Notes: generated by a model from the letters alone, not told the origin. A DNA stretch of 6,402 bases from Candidatus Latescibacterota bacterium (GCA_030746455.1 JASLMQ010000146.1:1-6402); one strand, 5' to 3'. Positions 1 to 5,356 are shown, numbered from the stretch's first letter. Numbers and translations are program-made.

Positions 1-110
1 GACGTGTACCCGAGAATCTGATGACCACCCTCCACCTCAACGGTGTACTGACCGTCGGGAAGGGTGTCGACGATGCTGCCGTCCAGCGTAACCTTTTCCT
101 CTTTGGCCAT
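1..110 (-). CDS. infA: Translation initiation factor IF-1, 5' part (cut by the left window edge)
   Basis: IF-1 is a small cytoplasmic OB-fold protein that binds the A site of the 30S ribosomal subunit during initiation. Only the first 36 codons are inside the window, about half of the usual length of roughly 72 residues. The visible protein begins MAKEEKVTLDGSIVDTLPDG and continues with YTVEVEGGHQILGYT. This matches the family opening: MAKE, then the first strand with G12, the (E/D)TLP turn at 15-18, and the V-E-x-x-x-G-H motif around residues 24-30. After GH the usual A-H-I-S-G-K seems to be replaced by G-Y-T-S, a modest divergence. The ATG is preceded by GGAGG (115-119) with a 4-base gap. 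It follows the cinA-like gene on the same strand after 153 bases that hold a promoter candidate, so it may be transcribed alone rather than in a ribosomal-protein operon. Identification is from memory of the family; the short length is the main limit. Confidence 0.9.
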   Translation of the reverse strand, partial: MAKEEKVTLDGSIVDTLPDGQYTVEVEGGHQILGYT

Positions 111-161
111 AGGGCCTCCGACCTGTGGGTTGCGGGAATCCATCGCGGGCCGAAACAAGAA

Positions 162-193
162 GGGCAAAAACCGCGGCATCCGGGTCTTTGCCC
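162..193 (-). other. Weak inverted repeat in the infA leader
   Basis: GGGCAAA (162-168) and TTTGCCC (187-193) are perfectly complementary around an 18-base loop. The hairpin sits in the presumed infA leader and downstream of the cinA-like gene. It could be a weak terminator for that gene or a leader structure, but no convincing T-run follows it on the minus strand. Reported for completeness. Confidence 0.25.
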
Positions 194-238
194 CCCATCG
201 TCCCAAGCCTGGATGGTCTATCGACGGTCCAGACGTTC

Positions 239-267
239 AATTTATACCAAAGGGCGGCCAAAGTCAA
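239..267 (-). promoter_or_regulatory. Sigma70-like promoter candidate for infA
   Basis: On the minus strand TTGACT (267-262) overlaps the stop codon of the upstream cinA-like gene. It is followed by TATAAA (246-241) after 15 bases; read as TAAATT (244-239) the spacing is 17. Transcription would start near 230-233 and give a leader of about 120 bases before infA. The first 11 bases around the -35 box, GCTTGACTTTG, also occur in the promoter candidate of the DUF6807 gene. The call rests on motif match and position only. Confidence 0.5.
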
Positions 268-797
268 GCAGAAACGCCCATATTCTCCACGTATGATATG
301 GCCATCTCCAGCACGCGGGCGGCGATCTGGTCGCGGATCTCCTGCCGGTCACCGGCGAACACGCACGATTCCGATCGGTTCCCCGGGGGGCCGCACACGG
401 CCAAGCAGGCCGAGCCGATGGGCTTGGGCGATTGCCCGCGGATCGGCCCCGCGATCCCCGTCTCCGCCAATCCGACCGTTGCCCCGCTCACCCGCCGGGC
501 CCCCTCCGCGAGGGACAGCGCGGTCTCTTCACTCACGGCACCGTGCTCCTCGAGCTGTTCATCGGTGATCCCCAGCACCTCGATCTTGCTCGAGGTGCTG
601 TAGGCCACGATGCCCATCTCGAAGTACTCGGAGCTGCCGGGCACACCCACGATTCTGGACGACACGATTCCTCCCGTCGTCGTCTCCGCCACGGCGATGC
701 TCCAGCCGCGATCTCTCAGCAGCCTGCCGAGCCTTTCTTCCAGGGCCTCAGCGGGGGCACCGGCGTCCGTGGTCCGTGGTCCGCCGTCACCTTTCAC
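264..797 (-). CDS. Stand-alone CinA C-terminal-domain protein (nicotinamide-nucleotide amidohydrolase family)
   Basis: This is a 177-residue protein, close to single-domain PncC-type enzymes (about 160-165 residues) and lacking the N-terminal MoaB-like domain of full CinA. The family hydrolyses NMN to nicotinate mononucleotide plus ammonia in the cytoplasm, in pyridine-nucleotide recycling. The fold signature is visible: AETTTGG (38-43), VPGSS (52-56), VAYS (64-67), HGAVSEE (85-91), TGIAGP (113-118), KPIG (125-128) and a C-terminal FAGDR (147-151). The catalytic Ser-Tyr-Lys spacing of the family (10 and 5) is met by Ser56, Tyr66 and Lys71. The usual AESCTGG motif reads AETTTGG here, so its Ser-Cys pair is replaced by Thr-Thr. 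The GTG start at 797 overlaps the upstream TGA (796-794) as GTGA, and no other in-frame start lies before the domain. The first 17 residues are low-complexity, coded by a 7-base tandem repeat. Family assignment is firm; enzymatic activity is inferred. Confidence 0.88.
   Translation of the reverse strand: MKGDGGPRTTDAGAPAEALEERLGRLLRDRGWSIAVAETTTGGIVSSRIVGVPGSSEYFEMGIVAYSTSSKIEVLGITDEQLEEHGAVSEETALSLAEGARRVSGATVGLAETGIAGPIRGQSPKPIGSACLAVCGPPGNRSESCVFAGDRQEIRDQIAARVLEMAISYVENMGVSA
765..783 (+). repeat. 7-base tandem repeat at the 5' end of the cinA-like gene
   Basis: GTCCGTG occurs twice in tandem (765-771, 772-778) and is followed by a partial copy GTCCG (779-783). It lies within codons 5-11 of the cinA-like gene, just after the GTG start. 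Because 7 is not a multiple of 3, any change in copy number would shift the reading frame. Confidence 0.7.
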
Positions 798-1798
798 TGG
801 TTGATCACCACCGGCTGCCCGATCTTGGACGATTCGTAGGCCGCCGTGAAGATCTCGACCGCCTTCTTCCCCTCCTCGCCCGACACGGCCGGCGCCGTTC
901 CGTGGGCGATCGCACTCACCATATCCTCGATGATGTTCTTCGGCCCCGGCTCCACTTCGTATTCCTCCAGGTCTACGGGCTCCCCCTTCTTGCCCTGGCC
1001 CAGGTAGAGCTCGATGTCGTTGTCCTTCCACACCAGCGTGCCCTCGGTCCCCGTGATCTCGACCGTCGTTCCCAGGTGGGGCGTGCTCACCGTCGTGGTC
1101 TCGATCAGGCCCCACGCGCCGCTCTGGAACGTCAGGTGCGCCACGCACAGGTCCTCGGTTTCGATCTGGTGCCCCACGGTTCCCACGCGGCCGTAGACCT
1201 CGCGCACCGGCCCCAGGAACCAGTAGATCAGGTCCACGAAGTGCACGCCCTGGTTCGCGATCGAGCCGCCCTCGGTCTCGGTCCGGCTGCGCCAGCCGGG
1301 CGGATAGCCACCATCGTAGTAGCCTTGCTCGCGGTACCACTTCATCCGCACGTCACCCAGAATGATTTTCCCGAGCAGCCCACTGTCCAGAGCGGCTTTG
1401 AGCTGCTTGTTCAGCTTCCCGTACCTGTTGTTGTAGTCCAAAGCCAGGATCTTGCCGGCCTCCTCGGCGGCCCGGATCGCGTTCTCGCATTTGTCGACCC
1501 GGATGTCCATCGGCTTGGTTGTGAACGTGTGCTTGCCGGCCTCCAACGATTGCACGGCCAGGTCGCAGTGGGTGCCGCTGGGCGTGAAGATGCCGACCGC
1601 GTCCACGTCCGGCCGGGACAGGACGTCCTCGAAACGCGTGGTCCAGTCGCAGTCCGCTTCCTCACCATATTCGGCCGCCTTCTCCTCCTGCAGGTCGCAC
1701 ACACAGACCAGCCTGGCGCCCTCGGCCTCCACAGCCATCTTCACCCTGTTCCTGCCCACGCCCAACCCGACGATCGCGATTCTTACCTCGTCAGCCAT
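794..1798 (-). CDS. Gfo/Idh/MocA-family NAD(P)-dependent oxidoreductase
   Basis: A 334-residue protein of the usual family length (330-390). These soluble enzymes oxidise or reduce sugars, inositols and related polyols, and several act on glycosides by 3-keto chemistry. The N-terminal Rossmann strand is AIVGLGVGR with G11-x-G13-x-G15. The family's E-K-P motif appears as TTKP with Lys95-Pro96. The second domain carries GGSIANQGVHFVDL (177-190), where His186 is the expected catalytic residue and Asp189 lies one turn on. YNNRYGKLNKQL (122-133) and MKWYREQGYYDGG (152-164) are typical of the group. The ATG at 1798 has AGGAGG (1811-1806) at 7 bases; a GTG at 1801 would sit only 4 bases away and adds one residue. 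Its stop overlaps the start of the cinA-like gene. The upstream gene on this strand encodes DUF6807, and a sulfatase is nearby, which suggests carbohydrate catabolism. The substrate is not deducible. Confidence 0.93.
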   Translation of the reverse strand: MADEVRIAIVGLGVGRNRVKMAVEAEGARLVCVCDLQEEKAAEYGEEADCDWTTRFEDVLSRPDVDAVGIFTPSGTHCDLAVQSLEAGKHTFTTKPMDIRVDKCENAIRAAEEAGKILALDYNNRYGKLNKQLKAALDSGLLGKIILGDVRMKWYREQGYYDGGYPPGWRSRTETEGGSIANQGVHFVDLIYWFLGPVREVYGRVGTVGHQIETEDLCVAHLTFQSGAWGLIETTTVSTPHLGTTVEITGTEGTLVWKDNDIELYLGQGKKGEPVDLEEYEVEPGPKNIIEDMVSAIAHGTAPAVSGEEGKKAVEIFTAAYESSKIGQPVVINQ

Positions 1799-1804
1799 CA
1801 CTTG

Positions 1805-1811
1805 TCCTCCT
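1805..1811 (-). promoter_or_regulatory. Strong ribosome binding site of the Gfo/Idh/MocA gene
   Basis: The minus strand reads AGGAGGA (1811-1805), a near-perfect anti-16S match. It lies 7 bases before ATG 1798 and 4 bases before GTG 1801, so the ATG is the better start. Confidence 0.75.
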
Positions 1812-1924
1812 GCTCAGCTCGAGTTCTTCACCCCCTGCACTTCGCCACACCATCACGGTCCTGTCTCTACCCACAGCCTCCAGTCCGTGCCTTCTCCGAG
1901 CCCGGCTCTCGCAACGCGGGCCAT

Positions 1925-1959
1925 CTTTCAGGGCCGAGCCGGAGGCACGGCGCTGAAAG
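1925..1959. repeat. Long GC-rich hairpin (inverted repeat), terminator- or REP-like
   Basis: CTTTCAGGGCCG (1925-1936) pairs with CGGCGCTGAAAG (1948-1959) at 11 of 12 positions. After an A-A mismatch an inner GCC/GGC stem (1938-1940 with 1944-1946) closes a 3-base loop. No T-run follows on either strand, so it does not look like a classical intrinsic terminator. A repetitive extragenic palindrome or an mRNA-stabilising structure fits as well. Confidence 0.6.
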
Positions 1960-1967
1960 GGCGTATG

Positions 1968-2012
1968 TGCACTCGACCTCAGTGCAGAACCGCCCCGGCC
2001 TTACACTGGGGC
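1968..2012. repeat. Two further small hairpins next to the long one
   Basis: TGCACT (1968-1973) pairs perfectly with AGTGCA (1981-1986) around a 7-base loop. GCCCC (1992-1996) pairs with GGGGC (2008-2012) around 11 bases. With the 1925-1959 hairpin they make three stems in under 90 bases. Each small stem alone could be chance in GC-rich DNA; the clustering is the reason to list them. Confidence 0.35.
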
Positions 2013-2119
2013 ATATTCCGCAACGCTTCCATCCCACCGGCTCCGCCAAGCCCTGAGACGCGCTCCGGGATCCCGCCATCCCCAGTCCTACCCGCGCCTC
2101 TTCCCAGATTCCAGCCTTC

Positions 2120-2146
2120 CTCTGTGGTCTCGGTGCTCTCTGCCTG
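2120..2146. repeat. Degenerate 9-base periodic motif
   Basis: Three consecutive 9-mers begin CTC: CTCTGTGGT (2120-2128), CTCGGTGCT (2129-2137), CTCTGCCTG (2138-2146). The first two share 7 of 9 bases; the third is more diverged. On the minus strand this gives the AGAGCACCG-AGACCACAG pattern. From memory, similar 9-base 'ACCACAGAG/GACACAGAG' strings recur in intergenic DNA of several environmental phyla. No coding role is evident. Confidence 0.45.
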
Positions 2147-2239
2147 CCCCTCGACCTGTCCGCCGAAGCACCGCCAGGTGCGTAGGTGGAAGCGGCGCCT
2201 CCCTGCCGCGGAGTGGGGTGGTTCCAGCTTTCCGGCCTA

Positions 2240-3403
2240 TCAGGTCTCCACCTTCGGCGGATTGGCGAAGTCGTGATACCGCTCCCTCACGTCCCCCTCC
2301 GTGGCGTCCCCGGAGTGGACGTAGAACCGGTAGATCCCCTCGAGCGATTGACCCGGACTGAGGACGTGGTGGCCCCGCCGTGTGGGATCGTTGTGGTAGT
2401 GTGACAGGCCAAAGGGATTGGCCGTCATCAGCCCGTAGTTCCGGACGTGCCAGTACGTGGGGTGACGGAAGCTGTCCGGGTGGTCCATCAGCGCTATGCC
2501 CACGTTCTTGCCATTTACGGGGCCCGAGTAGTCGCACCAGGCCGCCCGCTTCCCCCAGGTCTCGTCCTCGTTGATCCCGCCGTTGGCATTCTCGATCACG
2601 CCTCCCGGCTCGGATCGCGCCTCCATGGACTCCTCCACCCGCACCGCGGCGAGGCCGCCCTCCTTGGTGTCGCCGAACAGCACATCGATCTTGAGGGCCG
2701 TCAGCGTGACCCGCAGATCGATGATGCGCCGGTCGGCCGGCGTGTTGTAGAACGTCCACTCCGTCCGCTCCTCGAGCAGCTCGTCCGACCCGCCCGGAGC
2801 GACCCAGCCCTCTGTTCCCACCCACGCGCCGACGGCCGCGATCCGGCCCAGCACCGGTCCATCCTCCACTGCTTCGAGCTCTCGGATCACGGTCCTCGCG
2901 TGACCCTCGTTCTCCGCCCAGTTGTTGAACCCGTTCACCTCTCCGTGAGAAACCCAGATCGACCGGTGATGGTGGTGGTCCATCGACCTGCCGTCTTCCT
3001 CCCGGGCCAGACGGCGCGTGATCCCATCTCCGTACGGACCGATGATCGGGTACAGGTGGGGACGCGCCAGCTCCGATCCGTGTCGGTAGCAAGTGAACAG
3101 GGCCCCGTCGATGGTGACCTCGACCTCGTCCCCCTTCTGAGACAGCACTACGCCCTTGCTGTCTCCGCCCTCGCCGCTGCCCGGGACCACCTCGTACTCA
3201 CGGGTTGCAGCCGCATCGAGGTCATCGAGGATCCAGCTCACCAGTAGGGCGTCGTCTTTCCGACGGGCCTGACACGGCACCGGCTTCCCGCCGCTGGTCA
3301 TGGTCACCTCCGACACGTCTGCCGGAACCTCGATCTCCGCCGACACCGGACATTGGACTCTCCGATGGGGTCCTGCGTGGACTGCCAGCTTGATGCCCGC
3401 CAC
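2240..3403 (-). CDS. DUF6807 ('PmoA-like') family protein
   Basis: A 387-residue soluble protein of the Pfam family called PmoA/DUF6807. The 'methane oxygenase PmoA' label sometimes attached to it is misleading, as it is unrelated to the membrane subunit of particulate methane monooxygenase. Hallmarks are a His cluster DHHHHRSIW (142-150), GFNNW (158-162), a central β-rich region (about 180-260), NANGGINEDETWG (272-284) and the C-terminal block DHPDSFRHPTYWHVRNYG (307-324) followed by NPFG (329-332). Several conserved His and Asp residues suggest a metal-binding or hydrolytic site, but I know no established reaction. No signal peptide or membrane segment is seen. I chose GTG 3403 because AGGAGG lies 8 bases upstream; ATG 3454 adds 17 residues but lacks a ribosome binding site and would leave only about a 10-base leader after the predicted promoter. 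It diverges from the sulfatase gene and precedes a Gfo/Idh/MocA gene, a family it commonly accompanies in sugar loci. Confidence 0.85.
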   Translation of the reverse strand: MAGIKLAVHAGPHRRVQCPVSAEIEVPADVSEVTMTSGGKPVPCQARRKDDALLVSWILDDLDAAATREYEVVPGSGEGGDSKGVVLSQKGDEVEVTIDGALFTCYRHGSELARPHLYPIIGPYGDGITRRLAREEDGRSMDHHHHRSIWVSHGEVNGFNNWAENEGHARTVIRELEAVEDGPVLGRIAAVGAWVGTEGWVAPGGSDELLEERTEWTFYNTPADRRIIDLRVTLTALKIDVLFGDTKEGGLAAVRVEESMEARSEPGGVIENANGGINEDETWGKRAAWCDYSGPVNGKNVGIALMDHPDSFRHPTYWHVRNYGLMTANPFGLSHYHNDPTRRGHHVLSPGQSLEGIYRFYVHSGDATEGDVRERYHDFANPPKVET

Positions 3404-3410
3404 AGTGAAA

Positions 3411-3417
3411 TCCTCCT
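3411..3417 (-). promoter_or_regulatory. Ribosome binding site that sets the DUF6807 start
   Basis: AGGAGGA on the minus strand (3417-3411) lies inside the longest open frame and 8 bases before GTG 3403. It is the main reason to prefer the internal GTG to the upstream ATG at 3454. Confidence 0.7.
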
Positions 3418-3469
3418 CTTGGATGCCTTCGGATGTCTGCCGATTGCGGTCCATATCCAGTTAGGCCCC

Positions 3470-3497
3470 TAGATAGCCATTGGCCCTGCAAAGTCAA
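3470..3497 (-). promoter_or_regulatory. Promoter candidate for the DUF6807 gene
   Basis: TTGACT (3497-3492), 16 bases, then TATCTA (3475-3470) on the minus strand. The -35 box is good and the -10 box is poor (three of six consensus bases). Initiation near 3463 would give a leader of about 60 bases to GTG 3403. The -35 context GCTTGACTTTG is identical to that of the infA promoter candidate. Confidence 0.4.
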
Positions 3498-3530
3498 GCG
3501 ATTTGAGGACCCTCCAGCCATTGAAAGCCG

Positions 3531-3559
3531 TTGACACCCTCGCCATGGGTCCCTATCAT
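3531..3559 (+). promoter_or_regulatory. Sigma70-like promoter of the sulfatase gene
   Basis: A perfect -35 box TTGACA (3531-3536) is followed after exactly 17 bases by TATCAT (3554-3559), five of six matches to the -10 consensus. Transcription would start near 3566, leaving about 108 bases before ATG 3674. Together with the minus-strand candidate it makes the 270-base interval a divergent promoter region. No clear operator palindrome was recognised between the two. Confidence 0.65.
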
Positions 3560-3662
3560 TCAACCTGATTCTGTCGATTCTCTGTCTCCAACTGGATGCG
3601 CCAGACCCTTCCCACGTTCGCGTCTTTGGCGCCGTTCGTAGTTACGCTTCTCTGCACACAAT

Positions 3663-3666
3663 GGAG
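3663..3666 (+). promoter_or_regulatory. Ribosome binding site of the sulfatase gene
   Basis: GGAG at 3663-3666 is 7 bases before ATG 3674. The longer in-frame start at 3596 has no such site. Confidence 0.55.
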
Positions 3667-3673
3667 CACGATC

Positions 3674-5137
3674 ATGCCGGATTCTAGACCCAACATCCTC
3701 GTGCTGATGTCCGACCAACAGCGAATCGACACCGTGAGCGCCTATGGGCAGAATGCCATCTGCCGGACCCCCAACATTGACGCCCTGGCCCGGCGTGGCG
3801 TCCGATTCGACAACGCCTTCACGCCCACGGCGATCTGTTCGCCCGCCCGCGCGGCCTTCTACACCGGTCTTTACCCGCACAAGAACGGCGTCACCGCAAA
3901 CGGGCTCTGTCTGAACGAGGGAATCCGGGGTCTCAATCACTATCTGGACGAGGCGGACTACGTCTCCGGATACGCGGGCAAGTGGCACGTGGACCAGCAG
4001 AAGGGCCCCAGCGACCTGGGCTTCGTCGGCAAGGACTTCATCGGCTACGCGTGGCCGGCCGCCAACGTGCTGCCGGGAAATACCTACGGTGGCGGGCCGC
4101 TGAACAAGCCAAACTGGTATGAGGTCTACCTCGACGAGGGGGGATTCGGCCGGCCGGAGGTGAAGGAACGGTTCGTGGGCACCAACCCCGGCTGCAACAC
4201 CCAGGAGATGTACGCCCTCCACGACGGACCCGTGGAGTCTTGCATCGAGTACTTCGTAGCCGAGGAAACCATCCGCATCCTCGAGCAGTTCAGCGGGCAG
4301 GACAAGCCCTTCTTCTTCTGGACGAACTTCTGGGGCCCGCACACGCCGTGTCTCGTGCCGGAGCCCTACTTCTCGATGTACGACCCGGACGAAATCCCAG
4401 AGCACCCGAGCTACTGCGAGACCTTCGAGGGAAAGCCCGGTGTCCAGTCCCTCGTCGAGAAGATGTGGGGCCTGGGCAGCTATGGCTGGCGCGGGTTCCA
4501 GGAGATCTCTGCACGCTACTACGGCTACTGCGCCCTGATCGACGACCAGGTAGGCCGCATCCTGGCCGCCCTCGAGCGGCTCGGGATGGCGGAGAACACC
4601 ATCGTCATGTACACGACCGATCACGGGGACTGCATGGGCGCCCACAGGCTCATCGAGAAGGGCGAGTTCATGTACGATGAGATCTATCACATCCCTCTCG
4701 TCATCGCCCACCCCGAATGCGAGCAGCCGGGGAGCGTCAACGACGACTTCGTCTACCTGCACGAGGCCGGCATCTCGGCCCTCGACATCGCCGGCCTCGA
4801 TGTCCCTGACGAGATGGACGGCCACTCGCTCCAGCCCGCGATGCTCGGACGCGAGCTTCCCTTCCAGCGCGATGAGGTCTACTGTCTGTTCGATCGCCAC
4901 TTCACCATCGTCAACCAGCGCATGGTCCGAACGCGCACGCACCAGCTCACCTTCAACTCTTTCGACAAAGGCGAGCTCTACGATCTTGTCGACGATCCCT
5001 ACCAGCTTCACAACCGCTATGGCGACCCGGAGTACGACGAGGTGCGACGTGATCTCCTGGACAGGATGGATCGTCACATGGCCGAGCTCGAGGACCCGGT
5101 CCACCGATGGTTCAACCGGATGAAGGCCGTGTACTGA
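3674..5137 (+). CDS. Type I (formylglycine-dependent) sulfatase
   Basis: A 487-residue member of the alkaline-phosphatase-like sulfatase family, which hydrolyses sulfate esters of sugars or small molecules. The opening RPNILVLMSDQQR (5-17) provides metal ligands Asp14 and Gln15. The signature ICSPARAAFYTGLYPHKNG (54-72) contains Cys55-x-Pro-x-Arg59, so Cys55 should become formylglycine; this needs a maturase (FGE or anSME) not present here. Other expected active-site residues are Lys103 and His105 in GKWH, His223 in GPHTP, Asp316-His317 in TTDHGD and Lys329 in EKGEF. A short C-terminal domain ends with ELYDLVDDPYQLHN (434-447), typical of the family. Length is normal and the core is intact. 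ATG 3674 has a ribosome binding site; an in-frame ATG at 3596 would add 26 residues with a hydrophobic, signal-like stretch, so export is not excluded. The substrate is unknown; the DUF6807 and Gfo/Idh neighbours favour a sulfated carbohydrate. Confidence 0.94.
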   Translation: MPDSRPNILVLMSDQQRIDTVSAYGQNAICRTPNIDALARRGVRFDNAFTPTAICSPARAAFYTGLYPHKNGVTANGLCLNEGIRGLNHYLDEADYVSGYAGKWHVDQQKGPSDLGFVGKDFIGYAWPAANVLPGNTYGGGPLNKPNWYEVYLDEGGFGRPEVKERFVGTNPGCNTQEMYALHDGPVESCIEYFVAEETIRILEQFSGQDKPFFFWTNFWGPHTPCLVPEPYFSMYDPDEIPEHPSYCETFEGKPGVQSLVEKMWGLGSYGWRGFQEISARYYGYCALIDDQVGRILAALERLGMAENTIVMYTTDHGDCMGAHRLIEKGEFMYDEIYHIPLVIAHPECEQPGSVNDDFVYLHEAGISALDIAGLDVPDEMDGHSLQPAMLGRELPFQRDEVYCLFDRHFTIVNQRMVRTRTHQLTFNSFDKGELYDLVDDPYQLHNRYGDPEYDEVRRDLLDRMDRHMAELEDPVHRWFNRMKAVY

Positions 5138-5177
5138 GCGCGTACACTGGCCCGGGCCGCAACCCCGTCCGCTCTGC

Positions 5178-5206
5178 TTGACGGCAACAGGGCAAAGCGG
5201 TATCTT
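5178..5206 (+). promoter_or_regulatory. Sigma70-like promoter for the riboswitch transcript
   Basis: TTGACG (5178-5183), a 17-base spacer, then TATCTT (5201-5206). The start point would fall near 5213, about 14 bases before the first riboswitch helix, which is a natural distance. This makes the riboswitch gene a separate transcription unit from the sulfatase, whose stop is 40 bases upstream. Confidence 0.6.
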
Positions 5207-5226
5207 TAGCGCATCTCGGAGCCACA

Positions 5227-5304
5227 TCTGCAGGGGTGCTCGTCTACCGAGCTGAGATCATACCCTTTGAACCTGATCCGGGTCATACCGGCGAAGGGAG
5301 TCGA
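5227..5304 (+). ncRNA. TPP riboswitch aptamer (THI element)
   Basis: The conserved core is present in order: GGGGTGC (5233-5239), CTGAGA (5252-5257), TACCC (5261-5265), CCTGATC (5272-5278), the CCGG..CCGG stem and GCGAAGGGA (5291-5299). Helices can be drawn: P1 5227-5231 with 5300-5304 (one mismatch, one G-U), P2 GGGT/ACCC (5234-5237 with 5262-5265), P3 GCTCG/CGAGC (5238-5242 with 5248-5252), and a CCGG/CCGG stem (5278-5281 with 5288-5291). This RNA class binds thiamin pyrophosphate and usually switches off thiamin biosynthesis or uptake genes when TPP is plentiful. Here the next gene is a C45-family hydrolase starting at 5425. Confidence 0.97.
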
Positions 5305-5319
5305 ACGAACGGTCCTTGA

Positions 5320-5356
5320 GCCGCTTTTCGATCGAATCGAAGGGCGGCGCTTTCTT
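5320..5356 (+). terminator. Intrinsic terminator of the riboswitch expression platform
   Basis: GCCGCTTTTCGAT (5320-5332) pairs with ATCGAAGGGCGGC (5336-5348) over 13 positions (two G-U pairs) around a 3-base loop CGA. TTTCTT (5351-5356) follows shortly after. The 5' arm can instead pair with the region just after the aptamer: 5300-5305 with 5327-5332, 5308-5309 with 5325-5326, and 5310-5312 with 5321-5323. That alternative uses up the P1 3' strand, so TPP binding (P1 formed) would favour termination. The tract of T is short and interrupted by C, which lowers certainty. Confidence 0.7.

Larger units (their letters stand above)
1799..2239. other. Noncoding stretch between the DUF6807 and dehydrogenase genes
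   Basis: No gene-like reading frame was recognised in these roughly 440 bases: the open frames crossing it have no family resemblance and are extensions of shadows. It is unusually long next to the 4-base overlap downstream. It contains a ribosome binding site at its left end, three consecutive hairpins (1925-2012), a 9-base periodic motif (2120-2146) and a small 5-base-stem hairpin (2192-2196 with 2205-2209). No convincing -35/-10 pair was seen for the dehydrogenase gene on the minus strand, so that gene may depend on read-through or on a non-sigma70 promoter. Confidence 0.6.

Noticed and set aside
264..1340. A 358-codon open frame on the minus strand ending with the CinA domain
   Set aside because: The part right of 797 reads through the dehydrogenase gene in another frame as Arg/Gly-rich sequence without family resemblance; the GTG at 797 with the 4-base overlap is the natural start.
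776..2056. A 426-codon plus-strand open frame across the dehydrogenase gene and the intergenic stretch
   Set aside because: The composition (Leu/Arg/Val/His-rich, no motif) is that of an antisense shadow of the Gfo/Idh/MocA gene.
1867..2079. A 70-codon Cys-containing open frame in the intergenic stretch, minus strand
   Set aside because: It covers the hairpin cluster, has no ribosome binding site that I can see and no family resemblance; treated as noncoding.
2240..3403. Reading the DUF6807 gene as methane monooxygenase subunit PmoA, or its four His residues as a cloning tag
   Set aside because: The 'PmoA' name is a historical Pfam label; the protein is soluble and has none of the membrane helices of particulate methane monooxygenase. 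The His cluster is internal and part of the family motif.
5149..5158. Perfect palindrome GGCCCGGGCC just after the sulfatase stop
   Set aside because: Too short with no loop and no T-run to be a terminator; such palindromes are expected in GC-rich DNA.
3560..5227. A 555-codon open frame on the minus strand opposite the sulfatase
   Set aside because: It lacks a ribosome binding site and any motif, and is fully opposite a clear sulfatase with all catalytic residues. Long antisense frames are common in GC-rich DNA.
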